Shown here one piece after another: positions 51,901 to 61,715 of a stretch of 64,000 bases of DNA (position 1 is the stretch's first letter; each line of letters opens with the position of its first letter). Both the position numbers and the translations under genes were made by a program. The notes under the pieces were generated by a model. It was not told the origin of the DNA. It did no database searches and saw nothing but the letters and a program-made list of their open reading frames with translations. The stretch covers positions 124,001 to 188,000 of the forward strand of contig NZ_WWCL01000003.1 of the NCBI RefSeq assembly GCF_009857835.1, read 5' to 3'. This stretch comes from Duganella fentianensis. GTDB lineage: Bacteria; Pseudomonadota; Gammaproteobacteria; Burkholderiales; Burkholderiaceae_D.

Positions 51901-52539
51901 TCAGGGATTCCAGTGGACGAAATTCTTGTACAGCTGCAGACCCGCGGCTGCACTCTTCTCGGGGTGGAACTGGGTCGCAAAAATATTATCACGTGCCACG
52001 GCGCAGCTGAACGGCGCACCGTACACGGTCACGCCCACGGTGTGTTCGGCCACACTGGGACGGGCAAAATAGCTATGCACGAAATAGAAATAGCTATTGT
52101 CGGGAATCTCCTGCCACATCGGGTGGGCGGCGCTCTGCTGCACCTGATTCCAGCCCATCTGCGGCACTTTGAAGCGCGAACCGTCTTCCTGCAGCATGCC
52201 ATCGAGCTGGAAGCGTACCACCTCGCCGGGCAGCAGGCCCAGACCGGCAGCATGGCCTTCTTCGCTACGCTCGAACAGCATCTGCTCGCCGATGCATACG
52301 CCCATCAGCGGCTTGCTGCGCGAGGCTGCCAGCAAGGCATCCTGCACACCGGATTCGCGCAGGCTGCGCATACAGTCCGGCATGGCGCCCTGGCCGGGCA
52401 GGACGATACGGTCGGCACTTTCAATGTCGGCCACCTCGCCCGAAATCACCACATCGGCTTCCGGCGCTACTGCGCGCAAAGCCTGGGCGACCGAGCGCAG
52501 ATTGCCCATGCCGTAATCCACTACTACGATTTTATTCAT
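51901..52539 (-). CDS. hisH: Imidazole glycerol phosphate synthase, glutaminase subunit
   Basis: A 212-residue class I glutamine amidotransferase. The nucleophile is in [14 protein letters not shown] near residue 83, and the His-Glu pair is in [11 protein letters not shown] near 194-204. It supplies ammonia to HisF. The ATG at 52539 ([13 protein letters not shown]) is the canonical start; an upstream extension to 52677 reads through hisB coding sequence and is spurious. hisB ends 14 bp upstream. Confidence 0.97.
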   Translation of the reverse strand: MNKIVVVDYGMGNLRSVAQALRAVAPEADVVISGEVADIESADRIVLPGQGAMPDCMRSLRESGVQDALLAASRSKPLMGVCIGEQMLFERSEEGHAAGLGLLPGEVVRFQLDGMLQEDGSRFKVPQMGWNQVQQSAAHPMWQEIPDNSYFYFVHSYFARPSVAEHTVGVTVYGAPFSCAVARDNIFATQFHPEKSAAAGLQLYKNFVHWNP

Positions 52540-52552
52540 GTTGATTGAGCTG

Positions 52553-53143
52553 TTACAGGCTGCCCTTGGTCGATGGGATGGTGCCGGCAGCACGCGGATC
52601 GAGTTCCGATGCCATGCGCAGTGCGCGGCCGAAGGCCTTGAACACGGTTTCGCACTGGTGGTGCGCATTGGTGCCACGCAGATTATCGATGTGCAGGGTC
52701 ACGCCGGCGTGATTGACGAAGCCGCGGAAGAATTCCAGCGTCAGATCGACATCAAAGGTGCCGATCATCGCGCGGGTGAACGGAATATGGTATTCGATGC
52801 CGGGACGGCCCGAGTAATCGAGCACCACGCGCGACAGCGCTTCATCCAGCGGCACATAGGAATGGCCGTAGCGGACGATGCCCTTGCGGTCGCCGATGGC
52901 CTTGGCTACTGCCATGCCCAGCGTGATGCCGACGTCTTCCACCGTGTGGTGATTATCGATATGGATATCGCCGGTAGCTTCCACTTCCAGATCGATCAGG
53001 CCGTGGCGGGCGATCTGGTCCAGCATATGATCGAGGAAGGGTACGCCGGTATTCAGTTTCTGCTTGCCGGTACCATCAAGATTGAGCGAAACGCGGACTT
53101 GCGTCTCGTTGGTGTTGCGGATAATTTCTGCGGTGCGGTTCAT
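52553..53143 (-). CDS. hisB: Imidazoleglycerol-phosphate dehydratase
   Basis: A 196-residue monofunctional dehydratase, without the phosphatase domain found in E. coli HisB, so histidinol-phosphatase must be encoded elsewhere. Two manganese-binding His motifs are HHTVEDVGI near 63-71 and [15 protein letters not shown] near the C-terminus. It catalyses the sixth step. hisC ends 31 bp upstream. Confidence 0.97.
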   Translation of the reverse strand: MNRTAEIIRNTNETQVRVSLNLDGTGKQKLNTGVPFLDHMLDQIARHGLIDLEVEATGDIHIDNHHTVEDVGITLGMAVAKAIGDRKGIVRYGHSYVPLDEALSRVVLDYSGRPGIEYHIPFTRAMIGTFDVDLTLEFFRGFVNHAGVTLHIDNLRGTNAHHQCETVFKAFGRALRMASELDPRAAGTIPSTKGSL

Positions 53144-53173
53144 GAAAGGCTCGCGATAGCGATGTCGATAACT

Positions 53174-54268
53174 TCAGGCCGACAGCGATGCAGCAAAGGC
53201 ATCGAGGAAGGCACGATTTTCTTCCGGCGTACTGACCGTGATACGCAAACAATTGGTCAGCACACCGTGCATTTTACTCACATTTTTAATTAATACCTTG
53301 CGAGACAGCAGTTTCGCGTAGGCATCATCGGAATTTGGCACCCGAATCAAGATAAAATTCGCCGCCGACGGGAAAACCTCCACGCCGGGCAGAGCGGCCA
53401 TAGCGGCTGCCAGATCGGCGCGTGCGGCGCGCAAAGCACTGGCCTGCTGGTTCAGCACCTCCACATGCTCGAGCGCGAATTCGGCCGCAATCTGGGTCAA
53501 TACGTTGATGTTGTAAGGAGGCCGCACTTTGTCCAGTTCAGCCAGCAGTTGCGGTGCCGCCGACATATAGCCGAGGCGGATACCGGCCAGTCCCAGCTTG
53601 GAAACCGTGCGCATCACCACCAGATTCGCGAATTCCGGCAGGCGGCCCATAAAGGTGTCGCTGGCGAACGGCTCGTAGGCTTCATCGACGATGGCCAGAC
53701 CGAAACCATCGAGCGCCCGGATGATGGTCACTATGTCATCCGCGCCGAACAGGTTGCCGGTCGGGTTATTCGGGTAGGACAGGAACACCAGCGCAGGGCG
53801 GTGCTCGGCGATGGCCGCCAGCATGGCGGGCAGGTCCAGCGTCAGGTCGGCCCTGAGCGGCACGCCCACATAATCCATGCCGGCAAACTGGGCCGAGCGC
53901 TGGTACATCACGAACGATGGCGTCGGCGCCACCACTACGGCACGCCGGTCCTGCCGGGCGCAGGCCATGCACAGTATCGAGATCAGTTCATCCGAGCCAT
54001 TACCCAGCATAACGTCGTAGCCGGCCGGTACGCCCAGCGTCGCGCGCACGCGCTGCTTGAGGGTGGCATACGACGCCACAGGGTAGCGATTCAGGCTGGC
54101 TTCGGCCAGCCGCGCGCCCAGTTGCTGGCGCAGTGCATGAGGGAGCTCGTAAGGGTTCTCCATCGCATCCAGTTTGATAAAGCCACCGGCATCGGCAACG
54201 TGGTAGCTCTGGATGGAGCGCACGTCGGAGCGGATAGTGGTGTTGATCAGGGTGTCGATGGGGGACAT
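53174..54268 (-). CDS. hisC: Histidinol-phosphate aminotransferase
   Basis: A 364-residue class I/II PLP aminotransferase. The [15 protein letters not shown] block precedes the PLP site, the Asn-Pro-Thr-Gly motif is in [12 protein letters not shown], and the PLP-binding lysine is in [15 protein letters not shown] near residue 230. It transfers an amino group from glutamate to imidazole acetol phosphate. Its upstream neighbour, 19 bp away, is a DNA methyltransferase rather than hisD, which is unusual for the his operon. Confidence 0.97.
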   Translation of the reverse strand: MSPIDTLINTTIRSDVRSIQSYHVADAGGFIKLDAMENPYELPHALRQQLGARLAEASLNRYPVASYATLKQRVRATLGVPAGYDVMLGNGSDELISILCMACARQDRRAVVVAPTPSFVMYQRSAQFAGMDYVGVPLRADLTLDLPAMLAAIAEHRPALVFLSYPNNPTGNLFGADDIVTIIRALDGFGLAIVDEAYEPFASDTFMGRLPEFANLVVMRTVSKLGLAGIRLGYMSAAPQLLAELDKVRPPYNINVLTQIAAEFALEHVEVLNQQASALRAARADLAAAMAALPGVEVFPSAANFILIRVPNSDDAYAKLLSRKVLIKNVSKMHGVLTNCLRITVSTPEENRAFLDAFAASLSA

Positions 54269-54286
54269 CTTGCAAGGGCTCCTTAG

Positions 54287-55189
54287 CTATGAGTTGGCAG
54301 AACTTCGTTTAACGACAGGTTTGCGCGTACGGGGCGCAGATTTTTTCTTGGCAGCGGCGGCCTGCACGGCCACCGGCTCGGGCAGCGCGGTAGAGGTAGT
54401 GCTAGCGGCCAGTTCGGCATCGGCTAGCTGCTGTTCGCGTGCCAGCCGGGCGGCGATGATGGCGCAGTAATCGGGATTGAGTTCAAAGCCGACGAAGTGG
54501 CGGCCGCAGCGCTTGGCGGCGATCGCCGTGGTGCCGCTGCCCATGAACAGATCGAGTACCACGCCTTCGGGCGGGCAGGAGGCCTTCACCATGCGCTCGA
54601 TGATTTCCAGCGGCTTCTGGGTTGGATGGTCGGCCCGCTCGGGATGCTCACGGTGCAGGCGCGACACGCTCCACAGGTCTTTCGGGTTGTAGCCCACTTC
54701 CAGCCATTTGGCGCCCACGAAGATGGAGCGCGAACGGGCTTTCTTGGTCTCGGCATCGTAGGGAATACGCACGGCATCGAGATCAAAGTAGTAATCCTTG
54801 CGCCGCACGAAAAAGCCGATCGTGTCGTGCACCGACGAGAAGCTGCGCACGCTGCCGCCCATGGACGGCACGCGTCTATCCCAGATGATTTCGTTCATCA
54901 TGGTCATGCGCTGTTTCAGCAGCACGAAGATCTCGGGCGAGAAACGCCACGTGAGGAAGATGTACAGGCTGCCGTTAGGCTTGAGCTTGGGCAGGGCCGC
55001 ATCGATCCACTGCTCGGTCCAGCGAAGATAGTCTTCCACCGTCTGGCTGTCGGAATCGTTGCCGTAGTCCTTGCCCAGATTGTAGGGCGGGTCGGTCAGA
55101 ATCAGATCGATAGCACCATCGGGGATGCGCGCCAGCCCTGCTAGCGCATCCTCGCAAAATACCTGATCGATCCAGCCGGCTGCCGTCAT
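54287..55189 (-). CDS. Orphan DNA methyltransferase (DPPY, beta class) inside the his operon
   Basis: A 300-residue site-specific DNA methyltransferase. Motif IV LTDPPYNLGKDYGND lies at about residues 31-45, then a target-recognition region, then motif X HPTQKPLEII near 193-202 and the SAM-binding motif I VLDLFMGSGTTAIAAKRC near 211-228. This order is the beta class, which includes N6-adenine and N4-cytosine enzymes. The last approximately 60 residues are a Lys/Ala-rich tail. It is packed between hisD (11 bp) and hisC (18 bp) on the same strand. No restriction enzyme gene is adjacent, so it is probably an orphan, possibly epigenetic, enzyme. Confidence 0.93.
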   Translation of the reverse strand: MTAAGWIDQVFCEDALAGLARIPDGAIDLILTDPPYNLGKDYGNDSDSQTVEDYLRWTEQWIDAALPKLKPNGSLYIFLTWRFSPEIFVLLKQRMTMMNEIIWDRRVPSMGGSVRSFSSVHDTIGFFVRRKDYYFDLDAVRIPYDAETKKARSRSIFVGAKWLEVGYNPKDLWSVSRLHREHPERADHPTQKPLEIIERMVKASCPPEGVVLDLFMGSGTTAIAAKRCGRHFVGFELNPDYCAIIAARLAREQQLADAELAASTTSTALPEPVAVQAAAAKKKSAPRTRKPVVKRSSANS

Positions 55190-55200
55190 GGTGGGGCAGC

Positions 55201-56517
55201 TTATTTCAGACGCAGTTCGGCGCTGCGGGCGTGCGCCTGCAGGCCTTCGCCGTAGGCCAGTTCGGCCGCTACCTTGCCCAGCGCCTGCGCACCCACTTCG
55301 CTGACGTGGATCAGCGAGGAACGCTTCTGGAAGTCGTACACACCGAGTGGCGACGAGAAGCGCGCCGTGCGCGAAGTCGGCAGCACGTGATTCGGGCCGC
55401 AGCAGTAGTCGCCCAGCGACTCGGACGAATAACGGCCGAGGAACATGGCGCCCGCGTGGCGGATCTGGTCGGCCCAGCGCTGCGGATCTTCGGCCGAGAT
55501 TTCGAGGTGTTCTGCCGCGATAGCATTGGCGATGGCGCAGGCTTCGGCCATGTCGGCAACCTTGATCAGCGCACCGCGATCGGTCAGCGAAGTGCGGATC
55601 ACATCGGCACGTGGCATGGCCGGCAGCAGCTTGTTGATGCTCGCTTCCACCTTGGCGATGTAGTCGGCGTCAGGGCACAGCAGGATGGACTGCGCCAGTT
55701 CGTCGTGCTCGGCCTGCGAGAACAGGTCCATCGCTACCCAGTCCGGATCGGTGGTGCCGTCGCAGATGATCAGAATTTCGGAAGGACCGGCAATCATATC
55801 GATGCCGACGATGCCGAACACGCGGCGCTTGGCAGCGGCCACATAGGCATTGCCGGGGCCAACGATTTTATCGACCGGGGTAATGGTCTCCGTGCCGTAG
55901 GCCAGTGCACCGACAGCCTGTGCGCCGCCGATGGTAATCACGCGAGTGACGCCGGCAATCGCCGCAGCGGCCAGCACCATCTGGTTCTTCACGCCATCCG
56001 GCGTCGGCACCACCATGATGATTTCCTGCACACCGGCCACGTGGGCCGGAATCGCATTCATCAGCACCGAGGAAGGATAGGCAGCTTTACCGCCCGGCAC
56101 GTAGATGCCCACGCGGTCCAGCGGCGTGATCACCTGACCCAGCACCGTGCCATCGGCTTCGGTGTAACGGAAGCCTTGCAGTTCCTGCTTCTGGCGTTCG
56201 TGGAAGGCGCGGATGCGCTGCGCTGCCGTTTCCAGTGCGCTGCGCTGGGCAGCAGGAATGGCAGCGAGTGCCGCCTGCAGTTCGGCCGTGCCGATGTCGA
56301 AGGCAGCCATACTGGCTGCGCCGCCGTCAGGGATGCGGTCAAAACGGTTGGTGTATTCCAGCACGGCGGCATCGCCGCGCGCTTTCACATCGGCGAGGAT
56401 GCCGGCGACGGCACGCTCGATGGCTTCATCAGTACTCGCTTCAAATGCCAGCAGGGCATCCAGCGACTTTTTGAAATCAACTTGGCTTGAATCTAGCTTG
56501 CTAATCTGAATCGACAT
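55201..56517 (-). CDS. hisD: Histidinol dehydrogenase
   Basis: A 438-residue zinc enzyme that oxidises L-histidinol twice to L-histidine with NAD. Signature segments are [24 protein letters not shown] and the [14 protein letters not shown] block near 240-260, with the catalytic Glu-His pair in [11 protein letters not shown] near 350. hisG ends 13 bp upstream. Confidence 0.97.
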   Translation of the reverse strand: MSIQISKLDSSQVDFKKSLDALLAFEASTDEAIERAVAGILADVKARGDAAVLEYTNRFDRIPDGGAASMAAFDIGTAELQAALAAIPAAQRSALETAAQRIRAFHERQKQELQGFRYTEADGTVLGQVITPLDRVGIYVPGGKAAYPSSVLMNAIPAHVAGVQEIIMVVPTPDGVKNQMVLAAAAIAGVTRVITIGGAQAVGALAYGTETITPVDKIVGPGNAYVAAAKRRVFGIVGIDMIAGPSEILIICDGTTDPDWVAMDLFSQAEHDELAQSILLCPDADYIAKVEASINKLLPAMPRADVIRTSLTDRGALIKVADMAEACAIANAIAAEHLEISAEDPQRWADQIRHAGAMFLGRYSSESLGDYCCGPNHVLPTSRTARFSSPLGVYDFQKRSSLIHVSEVGAQALGKVAAELAYGEGLQAHARSAELRLK

Positions 56518-56529
56518 GATGGGTTCGCT

Positions 56530-57192
56530 TTATTTTTTAGAGGCGCGCTCGAAAGCTTCGATGATCGGTTGCAGACGCTCGCGCTTGAGCTTGAGGGCCG
56601 CCTGATTCACAATCAGACGCGAGGAAATGTCCATGATGGCTTCCACTTCCTTGAGGTCATTGGCACGCAGCGTATTGCCGGTGCTGACCACGTCGACGAT
56701 GGCGTCCGACAGGCCGACCAGCGGCGCCAGTTCCATCGAGCCGTACAGCTTGATCAGATCGACGTGCACACCCTTCTTGGCGAAGTGCTCGCGCGCCGTC
56801 TGCACGAACTTGGTGGCCACGCGCAGGCGCGCGCCCTGACGCACTGCTGTCTCGTAGTCAAAACCGTTGCGCACGGCCACCGACATGCGGCAGGCGGCGA
56901 TATTCAGATCGATAGGCTGGTACAGGCCCTCACCACCATGCTCGAGCAGCACGTCCTTGCCGGCCACGCCGAAATCGGCCGCGCCATGCTGCACATAGGT
57001 CGGCACATCGGTAGCGCGCACGATGATCACGCGCACGTCGGGATCATTGGTGGACAGAATCAGCTTGCGCGAAGTCTCCGGGTTCTCGGTCACGGTGATG
57101 CCTGCTGCTTCCAGCAAGGGCAGGGTGTCCTCGAAAATACGTCCCTTCGACAGCGCCAGTATCAGCTGCGAGTTGGCCTGAAATCCGCTCAT
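56530..57192 (-). CDS. hisG: ATP phosphoribosyltransferase, short form
   Basis: A 220-residue catalytic subunit starting with [23 protein letters not shown] and containing the PRPP-binding [16 protein letters not shown] near residue 165. It is the short HisG type, which lacks the C-terminal histidine-sensing domain and needs HisZ for activity and feedback inhibition; no hisZ lies in the window. It catalyses the first committed step. murA ends 21 bp upstream. Confidence 0.97.
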   Translation of the reverse strand: MSGFQANSQLILALSKGRIFEDTLPLLEAAGITVTENPETSRKLILSTNDPDVRVIIVRATDVPTYVQHGAADFGVAGKDVLLEHGGEGLYQPIDLNIAACRMSVAVRNGFDYETAVRQGARLRVATKFVQTAREHFAKKGVHVDLIKLYGSMELAPLVGLSDAIVDVVSTGNTLRANDLKEVEAIMDISSRLIVNQAALKLKRERLQPIIEAFERASKK

Positions 57193-57212
57193 GGTTCTTC
57201 CTAAATAGGTTC

Positions 57213-58463
57213 TTATTTGATGCGCTTGATATCCGCGCCTACTGCCGACAGCTTGACTTCCATCTGGTCGTAGCCACGGTCGAGGTGATAGATGCGGTCG
57301 ATCAGCGTTTCGCCACGCGCGGCCAGCGCTGCAATCACCAGCGAAGCGGAAGCACGCAGGTCGGTCGCCATCACGGGCGCGCCCACCAGCTGCTCCACGC
57401 CCTTGATGAAGGCCGTATTGCCGTCGGTCTCGATGGCCGCGCCCAGGCGGTTCATCTCCTGCACGTGCATGAAGCGGTTTTCGAAAATGGTTTCCGTCAC
57501 GCGGCTGGCGCCGTCGGCGATGGTATTTACCGCCATGAACTGCGCCTGCATATCGGTCGGGAAGCCCGGATATTCGGTGGTGCGGAAAGTGACAGGGTGC
57601 GGGCGCTGATCCATCTGCGCACGGATCCAGTTATCGCCGATAGTCAGTTGCAGGCCGATTTCGCGCAGCTTGTCCAGCGCTGCATCCATGATGTCGACGC
57701 GGGTATTGCGGATGGTGATGTCGCCACCCGTGGCCGCCACGGCGCACAGGAAGGTGGCCGCTTCGATACGGTCGGAAATCACGGCATGCTTGGCGCCATG
57801 CAGTTCGCTTACGCCCTGAATGGTCAGGCGGTTGCTGCCTATGCCTTCGATCTTCGCGCCCATCGCCACTAGCAGGTTGGCGAGGTCGGTCACTTCCGGC
57901 TCGCAGGCCGCGTTTTCCAGAATGGTTTCGCCTTCGGCCAGCGTGGCAGCCATCAGCAGGTTTTCCGTACCCGTCACGGTAATCATGTCGGTGACGATGC
58001 GCGCGCCTTTCAGCTTGGCGCACTTGGCGTAGATGTAGCCGCCTTCGATGGTGATCTCGGCACCCATGGCCTGCAGGCCCTTGATGTGCTGATCGACCGG
58101 ACGCGAACCGATGGCGCAGCCGCCCGGCAGCGAGACCTTGGCCGAACCGAAACGGGCCAGCAGCGGGCCCAGTACCAGGATCGAGGCACGCATGGTTTTC
58201 ACCAGCTCGTACGGTGCTTCCAGCTTGTCGATGGCGCTGCCGTTCAGCGTCACGCGGTCGCCATCCTGCTGCACTTTCAGGCCCGTCTGGCCCAGCAGCT
58301 TGAGGATGGTGGCCACGTCGTGCAGATGCGGCACGTTGCTCAGTTCTACGTCACCGGAAGTCAGCAGCCCGGCGCACAGGATAGGCAGGGCAGCGTTCTT
58401 GGCGCCGGAAATGGTGATCTCGCCTTGCAGGCGGTTACCGCCTTGAATGAGCAGCTTGTCCAT
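57213..58463 (-). CDS. murA: UDP-N-acetylglucosamine 1-carboxyvinyltransferase
   Basis: A 416-residue enzyme that adds enolpyruvate to UDP-GlcNAc, the first committed step of peptidoglycan synthesis and the target of fosfomycin. The nucleophilic Cys is in [18 protein letters not shown] near residue 115, so the enzyme should be fosfomycin-sensitive at this residue. The opening [29 protein letters not shown] is canonical. ibaG is 3 bp upstream. Confidence 0.97.
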   Translation of the reverse strand: MDKLLIQGGNRLQGEITISGAKNAALPILCAGLLTSGDVELSNVPHLHDVATILKLLGQTGLKVQQDGDRVTLNGSAIDKLEAPYELVKTMRASILVLGPLLARFGSAKVSLPGGCAIGSRPVDQHIKGLQAMGAEITIEGGYIYAKCAKLKGARIVTDMITVTGTENLLMAATLAEGETILENAACEPEVTDLANLLVAMGAKIEGIGSNRLTIQGVSELHGAKHAVISDRIEAATFLCAVAATGGDITIRNTRVDIMDAALDKLREIGLQLTIGDNWIRAQMDQRPHPVTFRTTEYPGFPTDMQAQFMAVNTIADGASRVTETIFENRFMHVQEMNRLGAAIETDGNTAFIKGVEQLVGAPVMATDLRASASLVIAALAARGETLIDRIYHLDRGYDQMEVKLSAVGADIKRIK

Positions 58464-58465
58464 AC

Positions 58466-58702
58466 TTATCCTTGGTATTCTTCAGGGGTCAGGGTTTTCA
58501 TCGACAGTGCGTGGATTTCTTCACGCATGCGGTCGCCCAGCGCGGCATATACCAGCTGGTGACGCTGCACCATGCGCTTGCCCGCGAAAGCCGGCGAAAC
58601 GATGATGGCCTGGAAGTGCTGGCCGTCGCCTTCCACTTCCAGATGGGTGCATTCGAGACCGGCGCTCAGGTAGCTATGGATCAGTTCCGGGGTAGTAGTC
58701 AT
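58466..58702 (-). CDS. ibaG: BolA-family protein IbaG
   Basis: A 78-residue BolA-like protein. The motif block [33 protein letters not shown] fits the IbaG branch, which in enterobacteria is also encoded directly upstream of murA. It lacks nothing obvious. IbaG is linked to acid stress and to monothiol glutaredoxin/Fe-S complexes. It lies 57 bp downstream of the ABC permease and 3 bp upstream of murA. Confidence 0.94.
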   Translation of the reverse strand: MTTTPELIHSYLSAGLECTHLEVEGDGQHFQAIIVSPAFAGKRMVQRHQLVYAALGDRMREEIHALSMKTLTPEEYQG

Positions 58703-58758
58703 GATGGTGTCCTTGTATATGAGGTGCTTATCGCATATGGGCGCGCTTAGTGACGCAC

Positions 58759-59526
58759 TTAGTGGCGCAGTCGGTAGCCGCTTTGCAGCAAACGGATCGC
58801 CAGCAAAGCCAGCGCCACGAGGAAGGCCGCGACGATACTCACGCTAATCAGCGGATTCACGTCGGACTGGCCGAAGAAACCGTAACGGAAGCCGTCTATC
58901 ATGTAGAAGAACGGATTCAGGTGCGACACCGTGAGCCAGAACGGTGGCAGCGAATGGATGGAATAGAACACGCCGGAGAGGAAAGTCAGCGGCATGATCA
59001 GGAAGTTCTGGAAGGCGGCCAGCTGGTCGAATTTCTCCGCCCAGATACCGGCGATCAGGCCCATGGTGCCGAGAATGGCAGCACCGAGCAGGGCAAACAC
59101 GATGATCCACAGCGGCGCCGTGAACGACAGGTGGGCGAACCACGCCGTCACGATGAACACGCCGGCACCGACCACGATGCCGCGCACCATGGCCGCGATC
59201 ACATAGGCCGAGAAGATTTCCCAGTGCGACAGAGGCGTCAGCAGCACGAACACCAGATTGCCCGTGATCTTGGACTGGATCAGCGACGACGAGGCATTGG
59301 CAAACGCGTTCTGCAGCACGCTCATCATCACCAGCCCCGGAATCAGGAAGGCGGTGTAACTGACGTCGCTGTACACCGTCACGCGGCCTTCCAGCACATG
59401 GCCGAAGATCAGCAGGTACAGCATGGCCGTCAGGATAGGCGCGGCGATGGTCTGGGTGGCCACCTTCCAGAAACGCAGGGTCTCCTTGTACACCAGGGTG
59501 CGGAACCCGATCGACATCAAACTCAT
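58759..59526 (-). CDS. ABC-2 type transport permease (YadH-like)
   Basis: A 255-residue inner-membrane protein with six hydrophobic segments and the ABC-2 signature region ending LPPFWLTVSHLNPFFYMIDGFRYGFFG near 200-225. It resembles E. coli YadH. With the adjacent ATPase it would form a half-size exporter of the drug/polysaccharide type; the substrate is unknown. Its ATG overlaps the ATPase stop by 4 bp. Its place between the mla genes and ibaG-murA suggests an envelope role. Confidence 0.92.
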   Translation of the reverse strand: MSLMSIGFRTLVYKETLRFWKVATQTIAAPILTAMLYLLIFGHVLEGRVTVYSDVSYTAFLIPGLVMMSVLQNAFANASSSLIQSKITGNLVFVLLTPLSHWEIFSAYVIAAMVRGIVVGAGVFIVTAWFAHLSFTAPLWIIVFALLGAAILGTMGLIAGIWAEKFDQLAAFQNFLIMPLTFLSGVFYSIHSLPPFWLTVSHLNPFFYMIDGFRYGFFGQSDVNPLISVSIVAAFLVALALLAIRLLQSGYRLRH

Positions 59527-60437
59527 ACGCTCCCCTTGTCCATAATCTGCAGGAAGATGTCTTCCAGATCGGCCTGCTGCAGCTGCATTTCATCGATATG
59601 CACACCGGTCTCGCGCAGGCGCGCAAGGATAGGTTCGACTTCCGCATAATCGTTGATACGCAGGCTGTACTTGCGGCCCTCGTCGGTCAGGTCAGGATGG
59701 CTGACCAGATGGCGCAGATCGGCCGGCAGTTCGCCTTCGCGCAGATTGAGCACCAGCTGCGAACCGGAGATGCGGCGGATCAGTGCTGCCATGCTATCGA
59801 GCGCCACCACCTTGCCCAGTTTGAGCATGGCCACGCGCTTGCACATGGCTTGCGCCTCTTCCAGATAGTGGGTGGTCAGCACCACCGTGTGGCCTTCGCG
59901 GTTCAGCCGCGTGATGAACTGCCACAGGGTCTGGCGCAGTTCCACGTCGACACCGGCGGTCGGCTCGTCGAGCACGATCACGGGCGGCTTGTGCACCAGC
60001 GCCTGCGCCACCAGCACGCGGCGCTTCATGCCGCCGGACAGGGCGCGCATATTGGTATCGGCCTTGTTGGTCAGATCGAGGTTGTGCATTACCTCGTCGA
60101 TCCACGCATCGTTATTGGGCAGGCCGAAATAGCCGGACTGCAGGCGCAGCGTTTCGCGCACCGTGAAGAAGGGATCGAACACCAGTTCCTGCGGCACCAC
60201 GCCCAGCTTCTTGCGCGCGGCACGGAAGTCGCCCGTCACATCGTGGCCGTGGATGGTGACCTTGCCCGCATCGGGGCGGATCAGACCGGCAATAATGGAA
60301 ATCAGTGTGGTTTTACCGGCACCGTTAGGGCCTAACAGACCGAAAAATTCGCCCTCTTCTATCGTCAGGGACACGCCACCTAGTGCCTGGAGCGACTTGT
60401 AGCGCTTCTCGACATTCGTTATTTGGATCGCTGTCAT
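59523..60437 (-). CDS. ABC transporter ATP-binding protein (YadG-like)
   Basis: A 304-residue ATPase. Walker A GPNGAGKTT lies near residues 37-45, the signature LSGGMKRR near 138-145, and Walker B VIVLDEPTAGVD near 158-169, followed by the switch His in LTTHYLEEA. Sequence and length are close to E. coli YadG. The ATG at 60437 matches the family start; a 32-residue upstream extension is not credible. It is coupled to the permease by an ATGA overlap. 170 bp separate it from mlaB. Confidence 0.94.
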   Translation of the reverse strand: MTAIQITNVEKRYKSLQALGGVSLTIEEGEFFGLLGPNGAGKTTLISIIAGLIRPDAGKVTIHGHDVTGDFRAARKKLGVVPQELVFDPFFTVRETLRLQSGYFGLPNNDAWIDEVMHNLDLTNKADTNMRALSGGMKRRVLVAQALVHKPPVIVLDEPTAGVDVELRQTLWQFITRLNREGHTVVLTTHYLEEAQAMCKRVAMLKLGKVVALDSMAALIRRISGSQLVLNLREGELPADLRHLVSHPDLTDEGRKYSLRINDYAEVEPILARLRETGVHIDEMQLQQADLEDIFLQIMDKGSV

Positions 60438-60539
60438 GCTTGGTTTATTCGTAAGGTGCGGCGGCTTTAATCCGGCGCGAGCTGCCCGAGGGCGGGGACT
60501 ACTGGGAAAGCCACGGCACTCCGGCTGCGGCAACCTTCA

Positions 60540-60545
60540 ATTATA
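60540..60545 (-). promoter_or_regulatory. Possible -10 element upstream of the ABC exporter
   Basis: A perfect TATAAT on the minus strand, 103 bp before the ATPase start codon, in the only long gap of the mla-murA stretch. No convincing -35 element was found at 16-18 bp. Confidence 0.3.
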
Positions 60546-60607
60546 GGGGAAATTGACGGGAACCGAGCCAGAGCGCTAGTTTCTGGCCCAATTCGATGAG
60601 GCGGGGG

Positions 60608-61030
60608 TCAATGATGGTGATGCGCTGCTTCGGGGTCGGCGCCCACTTTCAGCTTGGCGGTGTCGGGCTGGCCCGTCACGGCGTGGAACTCTTCATGCTG
60701 GGGATTGGCGGGCGCAGCTTCGCCCGGCTCCAGCTGGACCGAGGTAGGGAACAGCAGCGAGCACACGCCATACAGCTTGGTCAGACTTTGCAGGGCTGGC
60801 GGCAGGTTTTTCAGCTCCAGCTTCAGGCCCGCATCCTGTGCCGCCTTTTCCCATGCCAGCAGCACGGAAACGGCTGCCGAATCCACCGTCAGCACGTAGC
60901 GCAGATCGAACACCGTCTGGCCGGCCTTGAGGGCGGCCAGACCGCGCTCCAGCACCGCCGTGGCGTTCTGCACGTTCAGAGTGGTGAGCGATTTGAAATC
61001 GTCGATAGCTTCGGCAACAGCAGTGGACAT
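60608..61030 (-). CDS. mlaB: STAS-domain protein MlaB
   Basis: A 140-residue STAS-domain protein. The LRYVLTVDSAAVSVLLAWEKAAQDAG segment holds the conserved Asp-Ser/Thr region of the domain. MlaB is the small cytosolic subunit that binds MlaF in the MlaFEDB phospholipid transporter. Compared with E. coli MlaB (97 residues) it has a 40-residue C-terminal extension ending in four His. Its position next to mlaC supports the assignment. Confidence 0.88.
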   Translation of the reverse strand: MSTAVAEAIDDFKSLTTLNVQNATAVLERGLAALKAGQTVFDLRYVLTVDSAAVSVLLAWEKAAQDAGLKLELKNLPPALQSLTKLYGVCSLLFPTSVQLEPGEAAPANPQHEEFHAVTGQPDTAKLKVGADPEAAHHHH

Positions 61031-61041
61031 GGCAGACAGTC

Positions 61042-61686
61042 TTATTTAGCGACAGGTTTCAGTGGTTTATTGGCCAGCTTCTTGTTCTTCTCGGTCAGCG
61101 CCTTGATCAGGCCATCCATGCCGCCCTTGTTGATTTCCGAAGCAAACGTGCCCTTGTAGGTTTCCACCAGCCAGGCGCCCAGCACGTTGATATCGTAGAT
61201 TTTCCAGCCGGTAGGCGATTTGGCCACACGGTAGTTCAGCGGAATCGGCTCGCCGCGCGCGACATTCACTTGCGAACGCACTTCCACTTCGGTGTCGGTC
61301 GGATCGGCACGCAGCGGCTTGAACTCGATGGTTTCATCCTTGATCTGCGAAAGGGCGCCGGAATAGGTGAAGATCAGCAGGGTGCGGAACTGGTCCGACA
61401 GGGCCTTCTGCTGTTCTGGCGAAGCATCGCGCCAGAAGCGGCCCGCTGCCAGTGCCGTCATGCGCTGGAAGTCCACGTACGGCAGGATCTTGTTTTCTAC
61501 CAGATCCATGACCTTTTTCTGGTCGCCAGCCTGGATCGCCTTGTCGGTCTTGGCGATTTCGATCACTTCCTGGCTGATACGTTTCACCAGTGCATCCGGT
61601 GCTTCGTTAGCCGGTACGGCCGCCTGCGCCATGGTCGCCGCGAAAGTCAGACCCGCTGCAGCGATAAGTTGTTTAATAAAAGTCAT
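61042..61686 (-). CDS. mlaC: Periplasmic phospholipid-binding protein MlaC
   Basis: A 214-residue protein with a signal peptide (1-22, ending AQA) and the MlaC/Ttg2D fold: ILPYVDFQRMTALAAGRFWRDASPEQQKAL and WKIYDINVLGAWLVETYKGTF are family blocks. MlaC shuttles phospholipids across the periplasm between the outer-membrane MlaA complex and MlaFEDB. It lies between mlaA (29 bp upstream) and mlaB (11 bp downstream). Confidence 0.95.
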   Translation of the reverse strand: MTFIKQLIAAAGLTFAATMAQAAVPANEAPDALVKRISQEVIEIAKTDKAIQAGDQKKVMDLVENKILPYVDFQRMTALAAGRFWRDASPEQQKALSDQFRTLLIFTYSGALSQIKDETIEFKPLRADPTDTEVEVRSQVNVARGEPIPLNYRVAKSPTGWKIYDINVLGAWLVETYKGTFASEINKGGMDGLIKALTEKNKKLANKPLKPVAK

Positions 61687-61715
61687 GTTTTTTACCTATG
61701 AAGTGTTCTTCGGGT

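Noticed and set aside
54287..55189. Methyltransferase considered as half of a restriction-modification system
   Set aside because: Both neighbours are his genes and no endonuclease-like frame is present in the window.
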